Source of the DNA: Priapulus caudatus
Taxonomy: Eukaryota; Priapulida; Priapulimorpha; Priapulimorphida; Priapulidae
Assembly: GCF_000485595.1 (NCBI RefSeq)
Contig: NW_014578581.1
Location: forward strand, 10,279-68,234
Length of the DNA stretch: 57,956 bases
Reading direction: 5' to 3'
Part shown: positions 1 through 48,399 of the stretch, one piece after another
How positions within the stretch are numbered: the stretch's first letter is position 1
How the letters are laid out: every line of letters begins with the position of its first letter
Translations under genes and position numbers: made by a program
Notes under the pieces: model-generated
What the model was told of the DNA's origin: nothing
The model's database searches: none
The model's input: only the letters and a program-made list of their open reading frames with translations

Positions 1-919
1 TAATACCGTTTCTAGACGGTTTTTGGCGTCACGTAACTATAGCACGCAGTGTATCGGTCGCGATACCTTACCTCGCTTACCTCGCCTTAGCACTACGCTT
101 AGTCCTTGGACTGTTGCCAAGCGTGAGTGACACCTGTACACCTAGACAGCTGTCCAGGGCTATCTGGCAGGGTCATACTTTCTTACAAGATTAGTGCACA
201 CTGCGCTACTGCTGGCTGTTTTCCAGCTAGTTTATTCATTTTGTTTATCTTACGGTTGTATTATCACTACAATCAAACAACCTACCTATGCTCTGCAAAT
301 CTTCTTTCCCATGTCCAGGCTCGTGGACACTATATATAGGAAATAATATTTTGACCCAAAAATGATTTACATGTAAGCGAAATCTGAGTGTGTCGCGCCT
401 AGATATGAGCGGGTTTGCTTTAGTGTTTACATAGCATAAAACGTATGAAAACTAAATAAACACATTTGTTATGCTTAAGTCGGCGTTGTTTTTAGGAAGA
501 ATGACGAATGATGCGTTCGATTTTTACTAAATGGTTTACATAATTTGTGCTCCTCACATATTACATAAATTACATAATGCTATAGTAATATTCATTCATT
601 CTATGTTACGCTAATTAACAGAACCAATAATTTTTTACATACTCTATCTCGTGTTGGCTTTTATGTTATTCATAAACTAAACGATGAGTTTTAGATGAAG
701 CTTGTAGAAACAAGAGCACTAACTGTCAAAGACAGTCACGATCACTGAAATCAATGTCAGGCGACGTCAGTGTAAGACCAGGGACACGTTGATATAGGAA
801 TGGTTATGTTAGGGTTCATTAATTAGCACAACAGCTCTTTACATTAACATGCGTCAAGCATGGTCATCGTAAATTGTATGAGGCATACGCTTTGCCATCT
901 CATCTCACAATGTTGTAAT

Positions 920-2377
920 TTAGCTCAAAATCTCGGAGAACGCGAATCGTATCCTTCCACGGACTGTTGATGACTACTCCGTACATAGCGAATGAGAACG
1001 CGCGGAAATTTCGCTAACAAAAACAGAATCGGATTCCTGTATAATTTTATCTTGGTGGCTGGCCGGAAGTTGCCGAAGTTAGTTCGCAGGTGCACCGCGA
1101 AACGGATGTATCTGGGAAAGTATCGCGTAAGCCTCGTCCGATTCCGGATCCTCCCACACGAGTCTATCGATGTGGTGGCGTCCCACATTATCACTGGTCG
1201 CCTCTTGGAAGACTGCGCTGAACGGCGGCACTGCTGCTGCGGGCACTGTGCGCAGCGGCTGCCCGCGCACGCACTTTCATTTCTGCGTAAATCGTCTCGA
1301 GGAAGCCGACCCGCTTCACGTCGCTCCAGAAGTATGGATGACGCAGAGCCTGCTGCATCGAGGGGCGGCGCTGCACGTCTCTACTGAGCATGCGCCGCAG
1401 AAGGTGGTCGAGCTCCTCGCCAATGTAACTCATCGCGGGCACGCCCGATACGAGATTCTGCAGGCAGCGAAACGTGCTATCGCCGTACGGGTGCTTACCG
1501 CCGGTGAGAATGTAATAAGCCAGCACGCCTGCGCAATGTACGTCGGAAGAGGGCGTATATGCCGCCGGAGACACTTGCGTGCACTCCGGGGGCAGCCAGC
1601 ATTGGGCGCTAAGCGAGCCGTCGTCGGTAGCCCTGAACGAGTCTGCGCGACGCGTCAGAAGGCCGATGCGACGTCGGCGAGTCGCAACTGTCGGCAGGCG
1701 CCGATGAGCACGTTGCAAAGGGTGAAGACGCCGTGGAGAACACCGCTCGGTTCGCAGCGCGTGCAAATACGCGAACAGCGTTGAAGAGCTGCTGCACGCA
1801 GCCGCTTAGCCTGCAGCTGCAAAGTCGCCTTGCTCAGGAGCACTGCATGTACTCTCGCAGGTTGTAGTCGCACAGTTGCATGTAAGGTAGCCAAGCTGTT
1901 CAGTCGCACGTGAAACCCTTGGGATGTAAATATATAATCAAAGAAAGGTCAAATATCAGTAACTAATTTCAAATTGATTGCATTTTGATTTGATTTGCCT
2001 TTTGTATGAACGCGCGAAAGATTCTTGTAAGAACTGCTATCTTTGCAACCGATGTCACTAGAAATGCCAAATTTCACGAATGTATACGCGCATGTTTCGT
2101 GTTTTGGCTTAAGTCGATTGAGGTTTCTGATTTCACGATGGTTTATATGAGTTTTGTAAATAAAGTTGTCATTAGAATACATTAATGGTATGTGCAAAGA
2201 ATTATTGCAACCGTTGTTACCTCAATGCGAACGACGTTCTCATGCTGAATATTGCAAAGATTCCACTTGTCCAAAATGTATCTTACTGCAGGCACTCTGG
2301 CTCGCGGTATAATCTTCAACTGCCAACTCACAACCATCATTTCTTATACCGAGAACAACCACACTCTGTCAGGCGTT
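920..2377 (-). pseudogene. Frameshifted copy of the pseudokinase/KEN exons
   Basis: The copy of the last exon lies at 920-1917 and the copy of the kinase N-lobe exon at 2221-2377, corresponding to 7788-8777 and 9078-9234. The last exon has lost its open frame through many one-base indels, so only fragments of the kinase and KEN protein are readable in shifting frames. The N-lobe exon keeps its length and splice sites. It most likely represents the same gene in unpolished sequence and should not be counted as a separate locus. Confidence 0.8.
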
Positions 2378-2449
2378 CTGTAACATAAAATAATATATAT
2401 ATAAATATATATATATATAATGTGTGTGTGTGTGTGTGTGTGTGTGTGT

Positions 2450-2480
<31 letters not shown>

Positions 2481-2488
2481 TTTGTGTG

Positions 2489-2540
<52 letters not shown>

Positions 2541-2666
2541 TGGTGTGTGTGTGTGGTGTGTGTGTGTGGTGTGGTGTGTGTGTGTTGTGTGTTTTTAGTA
2601 ACAAAATATAAGCATGCATTTAAGGAGAAATGCCAGATAATTCAAGTTATCGGTATATATTATTAC

Positions 2667-5586
2667 CGTGAAGACATGGCAAAACTGTCGTCCTTGCAGA
2701 AAGCGACGTTGTCTCTTATCGTGACTTCATGCGCAGATACTGTCGTCAGCTTTTGCAGGGACTTGTAGCCATCGGTGGCTGCACGGAATCCATGTCAAGT
2801 ACGGAAGAATTTCTGCCGTTTCCATTCGAGTCCTCATTTCACTGCCGTGTAGTTGCCAAACGTTGGCGCTGGTCTGGTCACGTTTGAGCTAGTACCGACG
2901 ATAGCAGTGCGACCAGGTCTCGTGCTTATACACTTGGTGTGACGTTAAAATCTAAGATAGCTGGGATCCTCTTCAGTGATAATACCAGTTGGATAACACT
3001 GACCGGGCCACCCTGCCGGTGACTTCTGTTCTTGCTGTCAAAACTCCAGAATCCCTCGCGTACCGAAGAGACTATTTACCTGCTGATCATTATGCGAATT
3101 CAACCGCGTCGTAGGAGACGAGTCTGTACCTTGAAATAAGCATTTGGCATATATTATGTCGTGATTCATGTAACATAACAACAGTAGTATAGAGAGCTCT
3201 AAATGCTAACTATCTCCTAACATATTATGAAATTCAATTCAGAAATACGCGTTTACGACAGTAAAAGCAACGGAGGTGATGAGATCTAGCACCTTGAGCT
3301 CCCAGATGCGCCAATGGAAACATCGCATATTGTTCTGTCCTAAGCTTGTCTCCACTGTTCCATGTTGTGTGCTCGGAAAGACTTGCGCCACTGGTTTCTG
3401 GTGCTTTCTCCGCAAGCGGCAGGAAAGAGTCCTCTGTCGGACAGCATGGAGTGCATTTCTATCCGAGGTGTATGCTGACGGAAACTAGAGTATTACTCGT
3501 TTCAATCTGCGGTGCAGCCATGGCAGCGGGTTGTCGCGGTGTTGGACACGTTCGCCAATTGTTTTAATTGCATCCGGTATACGCGCATCTGTTTTCGTGC
3601 TTCCTATATTCTCGTAGCTCCTCGAAAGGTAACAAACGACTAACTTTCTTTCTGCCAACAGTTCTATACTCCCTAAGAGAGGTGTCATTGCAGCGTTGGT
3701 TTTAATTCTGGCATGTACTGCGGCGGTTTCTCCGCGCGGCACGGCCTTGAGTGGCCTCACTGCACTTCAGCCAAGCATCAGATGCTGTGATCTTGCTCTT
3801 TCCATTGGGGCGATTTTCTAGATACAGTTGGTTTTTCTGTCATGGCTCTGGCAGTACCGATTTGTTGCAAATACTCATGAGGTAGTTTCGTCTGCACATA
3901 TTGACTCGTTGCTTCGTGATCAGGCCATTGACTGCTGGCTCTTTCGTTGAGGCCGTTGAGAATCTATTTTTGTTGGTGCTAAAAGGCATATCTAGAAAGG
4001 CAGACTTTCACATGGTGTACTTGGCTTCGTATACTGACCAATCCCCGTGGCATGAGACTCTGCTTCCGTCCATGTATCATGTCTTGATCGCCATGTTGTG
4101 CAGGTATTTGCGTGGACGAACACTCGAATGTACTGCGCGCGAATGCTCGTTTCTTCGGCAAGGTGCAGAAAACGCACCTTTTTATGCGTCTCCCTCTTGA
4201 TACGTTGTTGTTTGCCTGTTGCAGAAATGAGTCATTCAGAATGTTCCATGCGAGATGCACAAGATGGCTTTGGTTTCCCGCTTCTTGTCTGGCACACTCG
4301 ACGAAGATTGGCTCAGTAAACCATTAATCTCAGATGATGGCTCTGTGGCCTGTGACCCTGTGCTGGATTCATTCATGCTATCACCCGGGAAGACTCACTC
4401 ACCTCCAACACCCGTCATGTGTTCTGCTTAGTCGTTCCTCTGCCAGCCAGCCCCGGTTGCTCTATCCTGCCCCCTGCTAGTCCCTCCGTTTTCCGGAGGA
4501 TTTCTAGCAAGTTGTTGGCACACTGGCAAGCGAGACGTCGCCTGAAGCGCGAAAAATACCGGAACAATGGGCGTGACCAAGTGGTCATCCTCGATGTTTA
4601 GAGAATGCCTTCATTGTGTTGCAGATATCTGCGGCATATGACGAAGGAGTGGCAGCTATAATTTGCTGCGTGTTGCTTTGTGGGCTGGAACGTCTTGGCG
4701 CATCAACAAATGTTGGTTCTGTTTTTCTTCTTTGTTGTTTCTTCAATCACGGTACCAACTCTTGAACTAATTCGGCACATTCCGAATTACCTCTAATGCC
4801 ATACATTTCAGCTTCTGTTTGTTTCTGTGCCATGTTTATGCTGCCGAGAAGTTGAGTCTCTGAGTGATTTATATTATTTATAGATGGCACCGGTGGGGGA
4901 CGCGCCCTGAAGCAAGGCTGCATTGAGCAGTTTCCATGATTTGGCTTTGAAGTGATGAACTGATGGATGGAAACAACTGGCGCCTTCTCGTCCGAAAGCA
5001 GTAATGATCCCATCGAGTCGAGCAATTATCGCTAGTTCCTTAAGTGAAGTTGCTGGTGTATGTTTAATCTCACTGTCGGAGCGATCCGACGCGAGCAAGC
5101 ATCATCCGTCTCACTTGGGGTGACTCGATCGCACTATCATCAGTAGCAATGGTATCCGTGCCTGTGTAATAACTATCAGATGACATGTAGAAATCACTTT
5201 CTTTACGGCAAGACACTGCTCCTGCGTTTTTTTTGCGTTGCTATCACTTGTTTTTTGCCACCACCTTCATTGATTGTCTTCTGCTCGAATTGTTGAACTA
5301 ATTAGTGCAAATCTAGATGTTTCAATTCTGCTCTATATCGTTCTTCTTGAGGGGAATAGTATCTTCGTTGAGGAACTTAGTGGTTTTTTTTCCATTCTTC
5401 AACCAGCATATTACTTTTTCATCTTTAGGGGCGACTGATGTCTGATCCAGGAGTGGTTTTGATTCTTGGCTTAATTCCCGGTGGCATTGAGTTATTATCT
5501 ATTAGGCTATTAGGCAGGCACAGTGTTTCTGGTTCCTTAATCAATGCAACTTGTGATTATTTTACTTTTAGTAGCCTGCGCATCAC
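2667..5586 (-). pseudogene. Frameshifted copy of the disordered-region exons
   Basis: Copies of the exon at 9448-9904 (here 2667-3129) and of the 3' two-thirds of the giant exon 10066-13738 (here 3293-5586), cut off by the N gap. The reading frame is broken repeatedly. The helical domain and the upstream ankyrin exons are absent from this copy. The same assembly explanation applies. Confidence 0.8.
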
Positions 5587-5611
5587 NNNNNNNNNNNNNN
5601 NNNNNNNNNNN
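5587..5611. other. Assembly gap of 25 Ns
   Basis: A run of exactly 25 N. It joins the end of the error-rich duplicate to sequence that continues without a break into the clean copy, so it marks a scaffold join between two contigs. Confidence 0.99.
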
Positions 5612-5669
5612 CTTGAAGATATTTTTGGCGTATTGGTCCGCCATATTGAATACCGTATAATTTGTTTTA

Positions 5670-5744
5670 GACTGGTACTCGCTCCCACCTCGATTACTCG
5701 ATTCCCATCGAGTAACTAAGCCGAGAGGGGAGCGAGTACCAGTC
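5670..5744. repeat. 75-bp hairpin
   Basis: Arms GACTGGTACTCGCTCCC and GGGGAGCGAGTACCAGTC are complementary over about 17 bases. A second small palindrome around CGATTACTCGATTCC lies in the loop. It looks like the remnant of a foldback or MITE-type repeat; no coding content is seen. Confidence 0.75.
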
Positions 5745-5749
5745 TATTC

Positions 5750-5911
5750 ATGTTGAAGTCGGCTAATTATGTGATTAGTTAAACATGTACTTAAATCGCT
5801 TCGTGAAACAGATTTTTGAGTATGATTAACTAATCATAATTACGGGAAGTTAAATATGATTAGTGATTTAATCATACTTAAGTTAAGTACGCTTCGTGAA
5901 ACCGGCCCCAG
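5750..5911. repeat. AT-rich foldback repeat
   Basis: Two direct copies of CGCTTCGTGAAAC at 5797-5809 and 5890-5902 flank an AT-rich stretch with several short palindromes of the ATTAACTAATCAT type. This resembles a small non-autonomous repeat. I do not assign it to a superfamily. Confidence 0.5.
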
Positions 5912-6150
5912 ATATGCACATAACTCAATTTGTAGAATTTCCTACTTAATCCTGGTTTTGCTGGAGCGGGTCACATATGTTATAGCCTAAAGCGTATCGG
6001 TAACAGCGGATCGCAGTAAAGGAGGAACAAGTTTTCTTTAATTGAAATCGGAATAATTATATCGTTTTTTTTACTCCAAAGGTGTAGCCATTAAACATGA
6101 TCGCATTTTTATTCTCAGGCTATGAGACCGCGTTTAATTCTTTCTTACAG

Positions 6151-6375
6151 CTAACAAAATATAATTCCTAGTAATTGCCTTGGATAAATAACAACGTAAA
6201 CGTTACATAAAGATATATAATATGGTATGGTTAATTCTGCGATTATGAGTACCATGTAGTCGGAAGGTAAGTGGATTATCTCTTTGTTGTCGCATTGGTG
6301 CAGAAACTTTCTATCGTGAACAAAGTCGCTGTGGGCAGATGCTGCTACCAACAGAATGATCACGGCGTAGCGCAT
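6151..6375 (-). CDS. Short ORF with signal-peptide-like start, unrecognised
   Basis: A 74-residue frame opening with MRYAVIILLVAASAHS, a plausible secretory signal peptide, followed by about 20 polar residues with one cysteine. A TATA-like ATATTTAAATAC lies about 40 bases upstream. It may be the first exon of a secreted protein whose later exons lie beyond the gap, in which case the C-terminal part of the frame would be intron read-through. A faint resemblance to the start of galactose-binding (SUEL-type) lectin domains was considered but is too short to support. It could also be chance. Confidence 0.25.
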   Translation of the reverse strand: MRYAVIILLVAASAHSDFVHDRKFLHQCDNKEIIHLPSDYMVLIIAELTIPYYISLCNVYVVIYPRQLLGIIFC

Positions 6376-7787
6376 TGTGACTGAAGTAGCACAAATTCGT
6401 GTATTTAAATATCGGAATTATACAGAAGACTAACGTAACGAAACAGCAAACGGAATAAGTAAAGTACTCAAACAAATAGCAAATAGTGACATGAATAATT
6501 CAATATTAATGTTTTATAGCAAATACAAACTCTGTGGAATGGCGGCAGCGTATACGACAGCTTACCTGTAGCAATCGGAGCCTGGAAACTAAGGGTACTG
6601 CTGAACACTACGTATGGACTGGTACTGATTCGTGAACTAACGTGAACTGTGCTTACTGCAGAGATTGCCGAGATTTCGGTTGTGCAAACAGTAGTTTGAT
6701 ATTTGCACCTATATATCTTATATCTGCCCATCCACAGTCCATCGAATTGGCGAATATTTAACTATACACCGCAGCGGTAACTTGCCTAGACACGTGTATA
6801 GTATATGATCTCGATTATGTTCGGTTAGTGGCATTCGTGTTGTTGCTCGCAGAACTGTTCGGTGTATCTATACCGTTTCTAGACGGTTTTGGCGTCACGT
6901 AACTATAGCAGCAGTGTATCGGTCGCGATACCTTACCTCGCTTACCTCGCCTTAGCACTACCGCTTAGTCCTTGGACTGTTGCCACGTGAGTGACACCTG
7001 TACACCTAGACAGCTGTCCCAGGGCTATCTGGCAGGGTCATACTTTCTTACAAGATTAGTGCACACTGCGCTACTGCTGTGGTTTTCCAGGTAGTTTATT
7101 TCATTTTGTTTATCTTACGGTTGTATTATCACTACATCAAACAACCTACCTATGCTCTGCAATCTTCTTTCCCATGTCCAGGCTCGTGGAACATATATAT
7201 AGGACAATAATATTTTGACCCAAAAATGTTTACATGTAAAGCGAAATCTGAGTGTGTCGCGCCCTAGAATGAGCGGGTTGCTTTAGTGTTTACATAGCAT
7301 AAAACGTATGAAAACTAAATAAACACATTTGTTATGCTTAAGTCGGCGTTGTTTTTAGGGAAGAATGACGAATGATGCGTTCGATATTTTTACTAAATGG
7401 TTTACATAATTTGTGCTCCTCACATATTACATAATTACATAATGCTATAGTAATATTCATTCATTCTATGTTACGCTAATTAACAGAACCAATAATTTTT
7501 TACATACTCTATCTCGTGTTGGCTTTATGTTATTCATCAAACTAAACGATGAGTTTTAGATGAAGCCTTGTAGAAACAAGAGCACTAACTGTCAAAGACA
7601 GTCACGATCACTGAAATCAATGTCAGGCGACGTCAGTGTAAGACCAGGGACACGTTGATATAGGAATGGTTATGTTAGGGTTCATTTAATTAGCACAACA
7701 GCTCTTTAACATTAACATGCGTCAAGCATGGTCATCGTAAATTGTATGAGGCATACGCTTTGCCATCTCATCTCACAATGTTGTAAT
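6376..7787. other. 3' flank of the KEN gene, no gene seen
   Basis: From 6870 onward this is the clean copy of 3-919. It holds short AT-rich stretches and a complementary AATAAA (TTTATT at 7095-7100) that could serve as a polyadenylation signal for the minus-strand gene ending at 7788. No conserved coding sequence or RNA gene is apparent. Confidence 0.6.
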
Positions 7788-18175
<10,388 letters not shown>

Positions 18176-18572
18176 AATGATATGTAAACGGTTTGAAAAT
18201 TATAGTAGCTACCTTGTGATGTAGGTATAATGCTTCAAACTTTTCCGTCAACAAATCGAGGTTGCGTGATTCTAGTTCTTGGTCATAGAATAACATGTAT
18301 TGTAAAAGTGGAGAAGCGTAATAACGTTTGTGATTGTTATTGGAGTCATTTCAAGTTTTCTATGCTTTGTTGGGAATCGGATTGTTCATGTTACTATGCC
18401 AACATTAATTTTGTCTTCATCCGTTCATTGTGTTCACGCGTTCATTGTGTTCAAATGTGTGGTACGCATTTTAGAGTTTTAAAAGATGCATGATCGTTCT
18501 ATATATCTATTGACTCATCCATCCACCTACTTATCTAGCTACCTAAATCTATATAACTATCCATCCATCTAC

Positions 18573-18639
18573 GCACGCACGCACGCAGACATTCACGCAC
18601 GCACGCACGCACGCAGACATTCACGCACGCACGCACGTA

Positions 18640-18683
<44 letters not shown>

Positions 18684-18731
18684 TTATATATTTATATATA
18701 TATATATATATATAGATAGATAGAAAGATAG
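18573..18731. repeat. (GCAC)n(TA)n(GATA)n microsatellite
   Basis: More than 100 bases of GCAC tetranucleotide repeats with two interruptions GCAGACATTCAC, followed by TA and GATA repeats. The open frames through it are artefacts. Confidence 0.95.
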
Positions 18732-19364
18732 ATCCGTTCGTCCGTCTATCTGTGCACTGCTTATATTATTCCACATAAAGAACTAACTCTGTTATCCAGT
18801 AGATCTTGTAGTTAGCATGCAATATTACGAGAATCACCACGTATATACTGTAGTTTTTGTCCAGGAAATAATTTTCAATGAAAGGAAAAACTTTCAGAAA
18901 ATGATAAATTTCATAATTTGCTAGAATTGTTATTCCTACATTTACTATACATGATATAACTCAAAGAAATCGTCAATCTTCGAGTATTCATAATACCCAC
19001 CAAAACTACTTTCGATTTTTTATTCTCTTGAATTTTTAAATTCTGATAGAAATACCAACTTTTTAAAATGAACTATGTAAAGCAATACTAATCCTGACTT
19101 GCAGTTGCATATGATAATAAACTTGCGTAGCATAATTAAGCCGTGAACGCCGAGGAATATGTTAATATATCGTCTAAGCCTATCGTTACCCATACAACAA
19201 CTGCCTAAATAAAGAAACTGAATAACGCATAACCGACATGTATGTAATTGACATTGTACAGACGTGTTAACGCGGGTGTGTGAGAGTGCGTGCGTGTATC
19301 TTCTGTAGACGTGCTAGATGCAGCAGAGAATTCGATACCTATGATGTACGCTGTGCTAGTAGTG

Positions 19365-19720
19365 TTAAAGTGATTACGTCACCGAAAATAGTAAAAATAA
19401 AAAATATATTTCCACTTTTCCACAAAATGTAAGTAATTCTGTTCACTTTTTATGGTTAAATTGCTGCATTATACTTCCTATTTTACTATATTGTTCGATG
19501 TAAACATACACTCGGGACTCATATAGCAAGCAATTAATGTCAGGATCATAATATCAAATCGTCCAGGTTTTTTGGATTTTTAACTAGTTGAGAAACAATC
19601 TTATCAGGTAAGAATTTGATGATACATTTAGTCCCATTAGTACTTACCTTTAATGTAAAAAAATGCAACAATTTTTTTTACAAAATACACTATAGAAAGT
19701 TCGTGACGTAGTCAGTTTAA
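19365..19720. mobile_element. MITE with TTAA-flanked inverted ends
   Basis: The left end TTAAAGTGATTACGTCAC and the inverse of TTAAACTGACTACGTCAC form an 18-bp inverted pair. The first ~90 bases match the element at 40188-40358 closely, showing that both are copies of one family; this one has an internal insertion. No coding sequence. Confidence 0.75.
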
Positions 19721-20133
19721 TATTGAATAATATTTCCCTTGTTTATTAGGAAGCCTACTAATGACCATGTACCACAATTCCAACACATTAATTATTATTA
19801 ATAATTATTATTATTCCGACACAAGCATGCATCACATTAATTTCCTTTATATACGACGTGTGAAAGTACTTATTTAATAATGAAAATATAGTTTTCAATA
19901 CAATGAAGGCACATGATGTATATCAACACATCTTTATCAGATTAGTAATGCAAGTTCAATCATTTATCACAAAAAGATAACCAACTTAACGAATCCTGGT
20001 CTCTGATTTTCAACTTTTTAGGACTAATCAAACTAAGGAACACAATGCAAATTTACCCGTTTACAATAGCATATATTAATTATAAAGGTATACATAAGTT
20101 TCATTAGTGAAACATGCAGTCAAACTTCGAGCA

Positions 20134-46662
<26,529 letters not shown>

Positions 46663-46853
46663 CTGGCCAAGACAAGTAATGTGTGTAGTTCATAAAAACG
46701 GAGCAAACAATATTTGCATTGTTGCAATAGCAACAAAGATAGTGCTATGGAGTGTCACTGGTCGTCTTACGAGTACGGAGTAGTGTTACGTTGTGGCTGC
46801 CTCTGCCTCTACTGCTGTGATCGCTCCTACTTCCGCACCTTCCGGCTGTGGTT

Positions 46854-47125
46854 AGGCCATCCTTAAAAAATTATATGTTTGCTGTCCTCCGACCGACCCA
46901 CGGAAATAGCCGCGACCCAAAAGTTTTTTTTGACATTTTGGGTTCCATTTTTTTTTTTTTTTACATTCCTTATAGTTAAGACTGAAACACAAAGCATGTG
47001 TGGCAAACATGAGGACAGACTTAAAATAACTATTATGCCTCAAAAAAAGAAGACCTACCTACCTACCCATTAAAAAAATCATGGGTCGGGGGACAACAAA
47101 CATAGAATTTTTTAAGGATGGCCTT
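46854..47125. mobile_element. MITE with TTA target duplication (Harbinger-like)
   Basis: Ends GGCCATCCTTAAAAAATT and its complement AATTTTTTAAGGATGGCC, with a second inverted block around GTCGGGGGACAACAAACAT. Flanked by TTA on both sides, in line with the 3-bp TWA duplication of PIF/Harbinger elements. Non-coding, with long T and A runs. Confidence 0.75.
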
Positions 47126-48240
47126 AGCAGTATAGCTGCTAACTCTGCTGCTGCTGCTACTGCTGCTGCTGCTGCTGCTGCTACTGCTGCCACTACTTTT
47201 GTTACTCGCTTGAATCCGATTTGGCCGACTTAACACTACAGTGGCTTTTATTGCTGCAGCTAATCTTAATTAAGCCACTGCTAGTAGCACAACTGGTGAT
47301 GCTGCTGCTGCTGCTGACACTATAATTGCTACCGACTTGCTCGAGTTCACTTTGCCCGACTTGCTACTGTGGTGGCTTCTACTACTCAATTTGCTGTTGG
47401 TGATCTTGATACTGCAAGATACTGCAAGGGCGCACAAGTGCTGCAAGAGAAGTCTCCACTCCCTACAGTCATATAGATTGATTTGCTATTCTTCTACTTC
47501 TAATTTCCCAACTTTTATTTCAACTTTTGAACAAGGGAGTCCGCAGTCTGAAGTTCAAAATTAAAGATATTAAAACAATAACGCATGTGCTTATTTTGAA
47601 GATTCATGCGGTTGCACGTCTGCCAAATTTTCTTTGGACATTAGCTGAAAAAATACGGTAATTCCGCAAGGCTAGTTAGTATGGCAGAATTTTCAGGGAG
47701 CAGGGTTCTCCCTACGTTGCGCAAACGGGGCGCGCGCGCCCCGTTTGGGAAAACTCCCCCCTGTTTCAATCGTTGCGCCCCGTTTAAATTACCTCCACCC
47801 CGATTAAATTCCACCACAATAAAAGTTTGCCAGCGCGGGAATCGATCGTCAAGAAGTACTATTCGACCAACAGGTCACCCGGCGCGTGTATTTTTACAGT
47901 ACCACGCATGCACTGCAGACAATTGCAGACAATACAACAGTCAACCTGTCCCACGCCTAACACTAACTGTACACCGACTCGGCTATATTTTATATATACA
48001 AGAACCCCAAATACCGTCTATGGTGTGGTGGCGATTTTACGCATTAATTAGTGGTACGGTAAAAAACACGCCCCCTAGTTTCCCTGCAGTGTATACTACA
48101 GTCTCTCGGATTGGATAACACTCTACATGATCTTACCAATAGACCAATTATATGCCTGATAATACAGACCAATGACTTATCGCGTTTCAGAGAAAGTCAG
48201 ATGCCCACATTCTGGAACGTTTTGGGTGCTACCGTTCATT
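47126..48240. other. Non-coding region with (GCT)n and GC-rich patch
   Basis: Interrupted GCT/ACT trinucleotide repeats at about 47137-47340, and a GC-rich palindromic patch AACGGGGCGCGCGCGCCCCG near 47720-47745 that may be a transposon end. No gene is recognised. Confidence 0.5.
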
Positions 48241-48256
48241 CAACAATATTGTCCGA

Positions 48257-48390
48257 CATGTCAAAAAATTAGTATCCAAATTGCCTACTCGAATCGAATC
48301 GAATCGAAAATGAGCGATTTTGAATCGTGAATCGAATCGGCCGCTCGGATCCCGATTCACGATGCACCGCGATGAATCGTTGCAGCCCTA
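48257..48390. mobile_element. hAT-like terminal fragment
   Basis: Contains GAATCGAATCGAATCG and GATTCACGATGCACCGCGAT and ends ATGAATCGTTGCAGCCCTA, the complement of the CAGGGCTGCAACGATTCAT-type end widespread in hAT elements. No transposase or second end found. Confidence 0.55.
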
Positions 48391-48399
48391 CTCAGAATG

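Larger units (their letters stand above)
3..5586. repeat. Error-rich duplicate of 6870-12327
   Basis: This block matches 6870-12327 base for base, including introns, microsatellite and non-coding flank. It differs by very many single-base insertions and deletions plus scattered substitutions, and is about 126 bases longer overall. It stops exactly at the N gap, where the partner copy continues uninterrupted. Exons open in the partner copy are frameshifted here. Identity over non-coding DNA, homopolymer-type differences and the abutting gap point to an uncollapsed contig overlap or haplotype copy that was not polished, rather than a real tandem duplication. A very recent real duplication cannot be excluded from sequence alone. 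Confidence 0.88.
18297..20133. other. Intergenic region between the two large genes
   Basis: About 1.8 kb separating the start of the ANK-KEN gene from the TDRD12 stop codon. It holds the microsatellite cluster at 18573-18731 and the MITE at 19365-19720. A complementary AATAAA (TTTATT at 19742-19747) may be the TDRD12 polyadenylation signal. No further gene is seen. Confidence 0.7.

Noticed and set aside
2344-2768. Cys/Val and Thr/His-rich frames
   Set aside because: They come from the GT/CA microsatellite in the duplicated block; the same holds for 52918-53269 and 18486-18719.
3-5586. Second, paralogous KEN gene
   Set aside because: Introns, microsatellite and flank are identical apart from indels, and the copy ends at an N gap; assembly duplication is the simpler reading.
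18212-18296. Possible first exon of the ANK-KEN gene (MLFYDQELESRNL..)
   Set aside because: A good donor is present, but the only phase-compatible acceptor downstream lacks a pyrimidine tract; mentioned but not annotated as coding.
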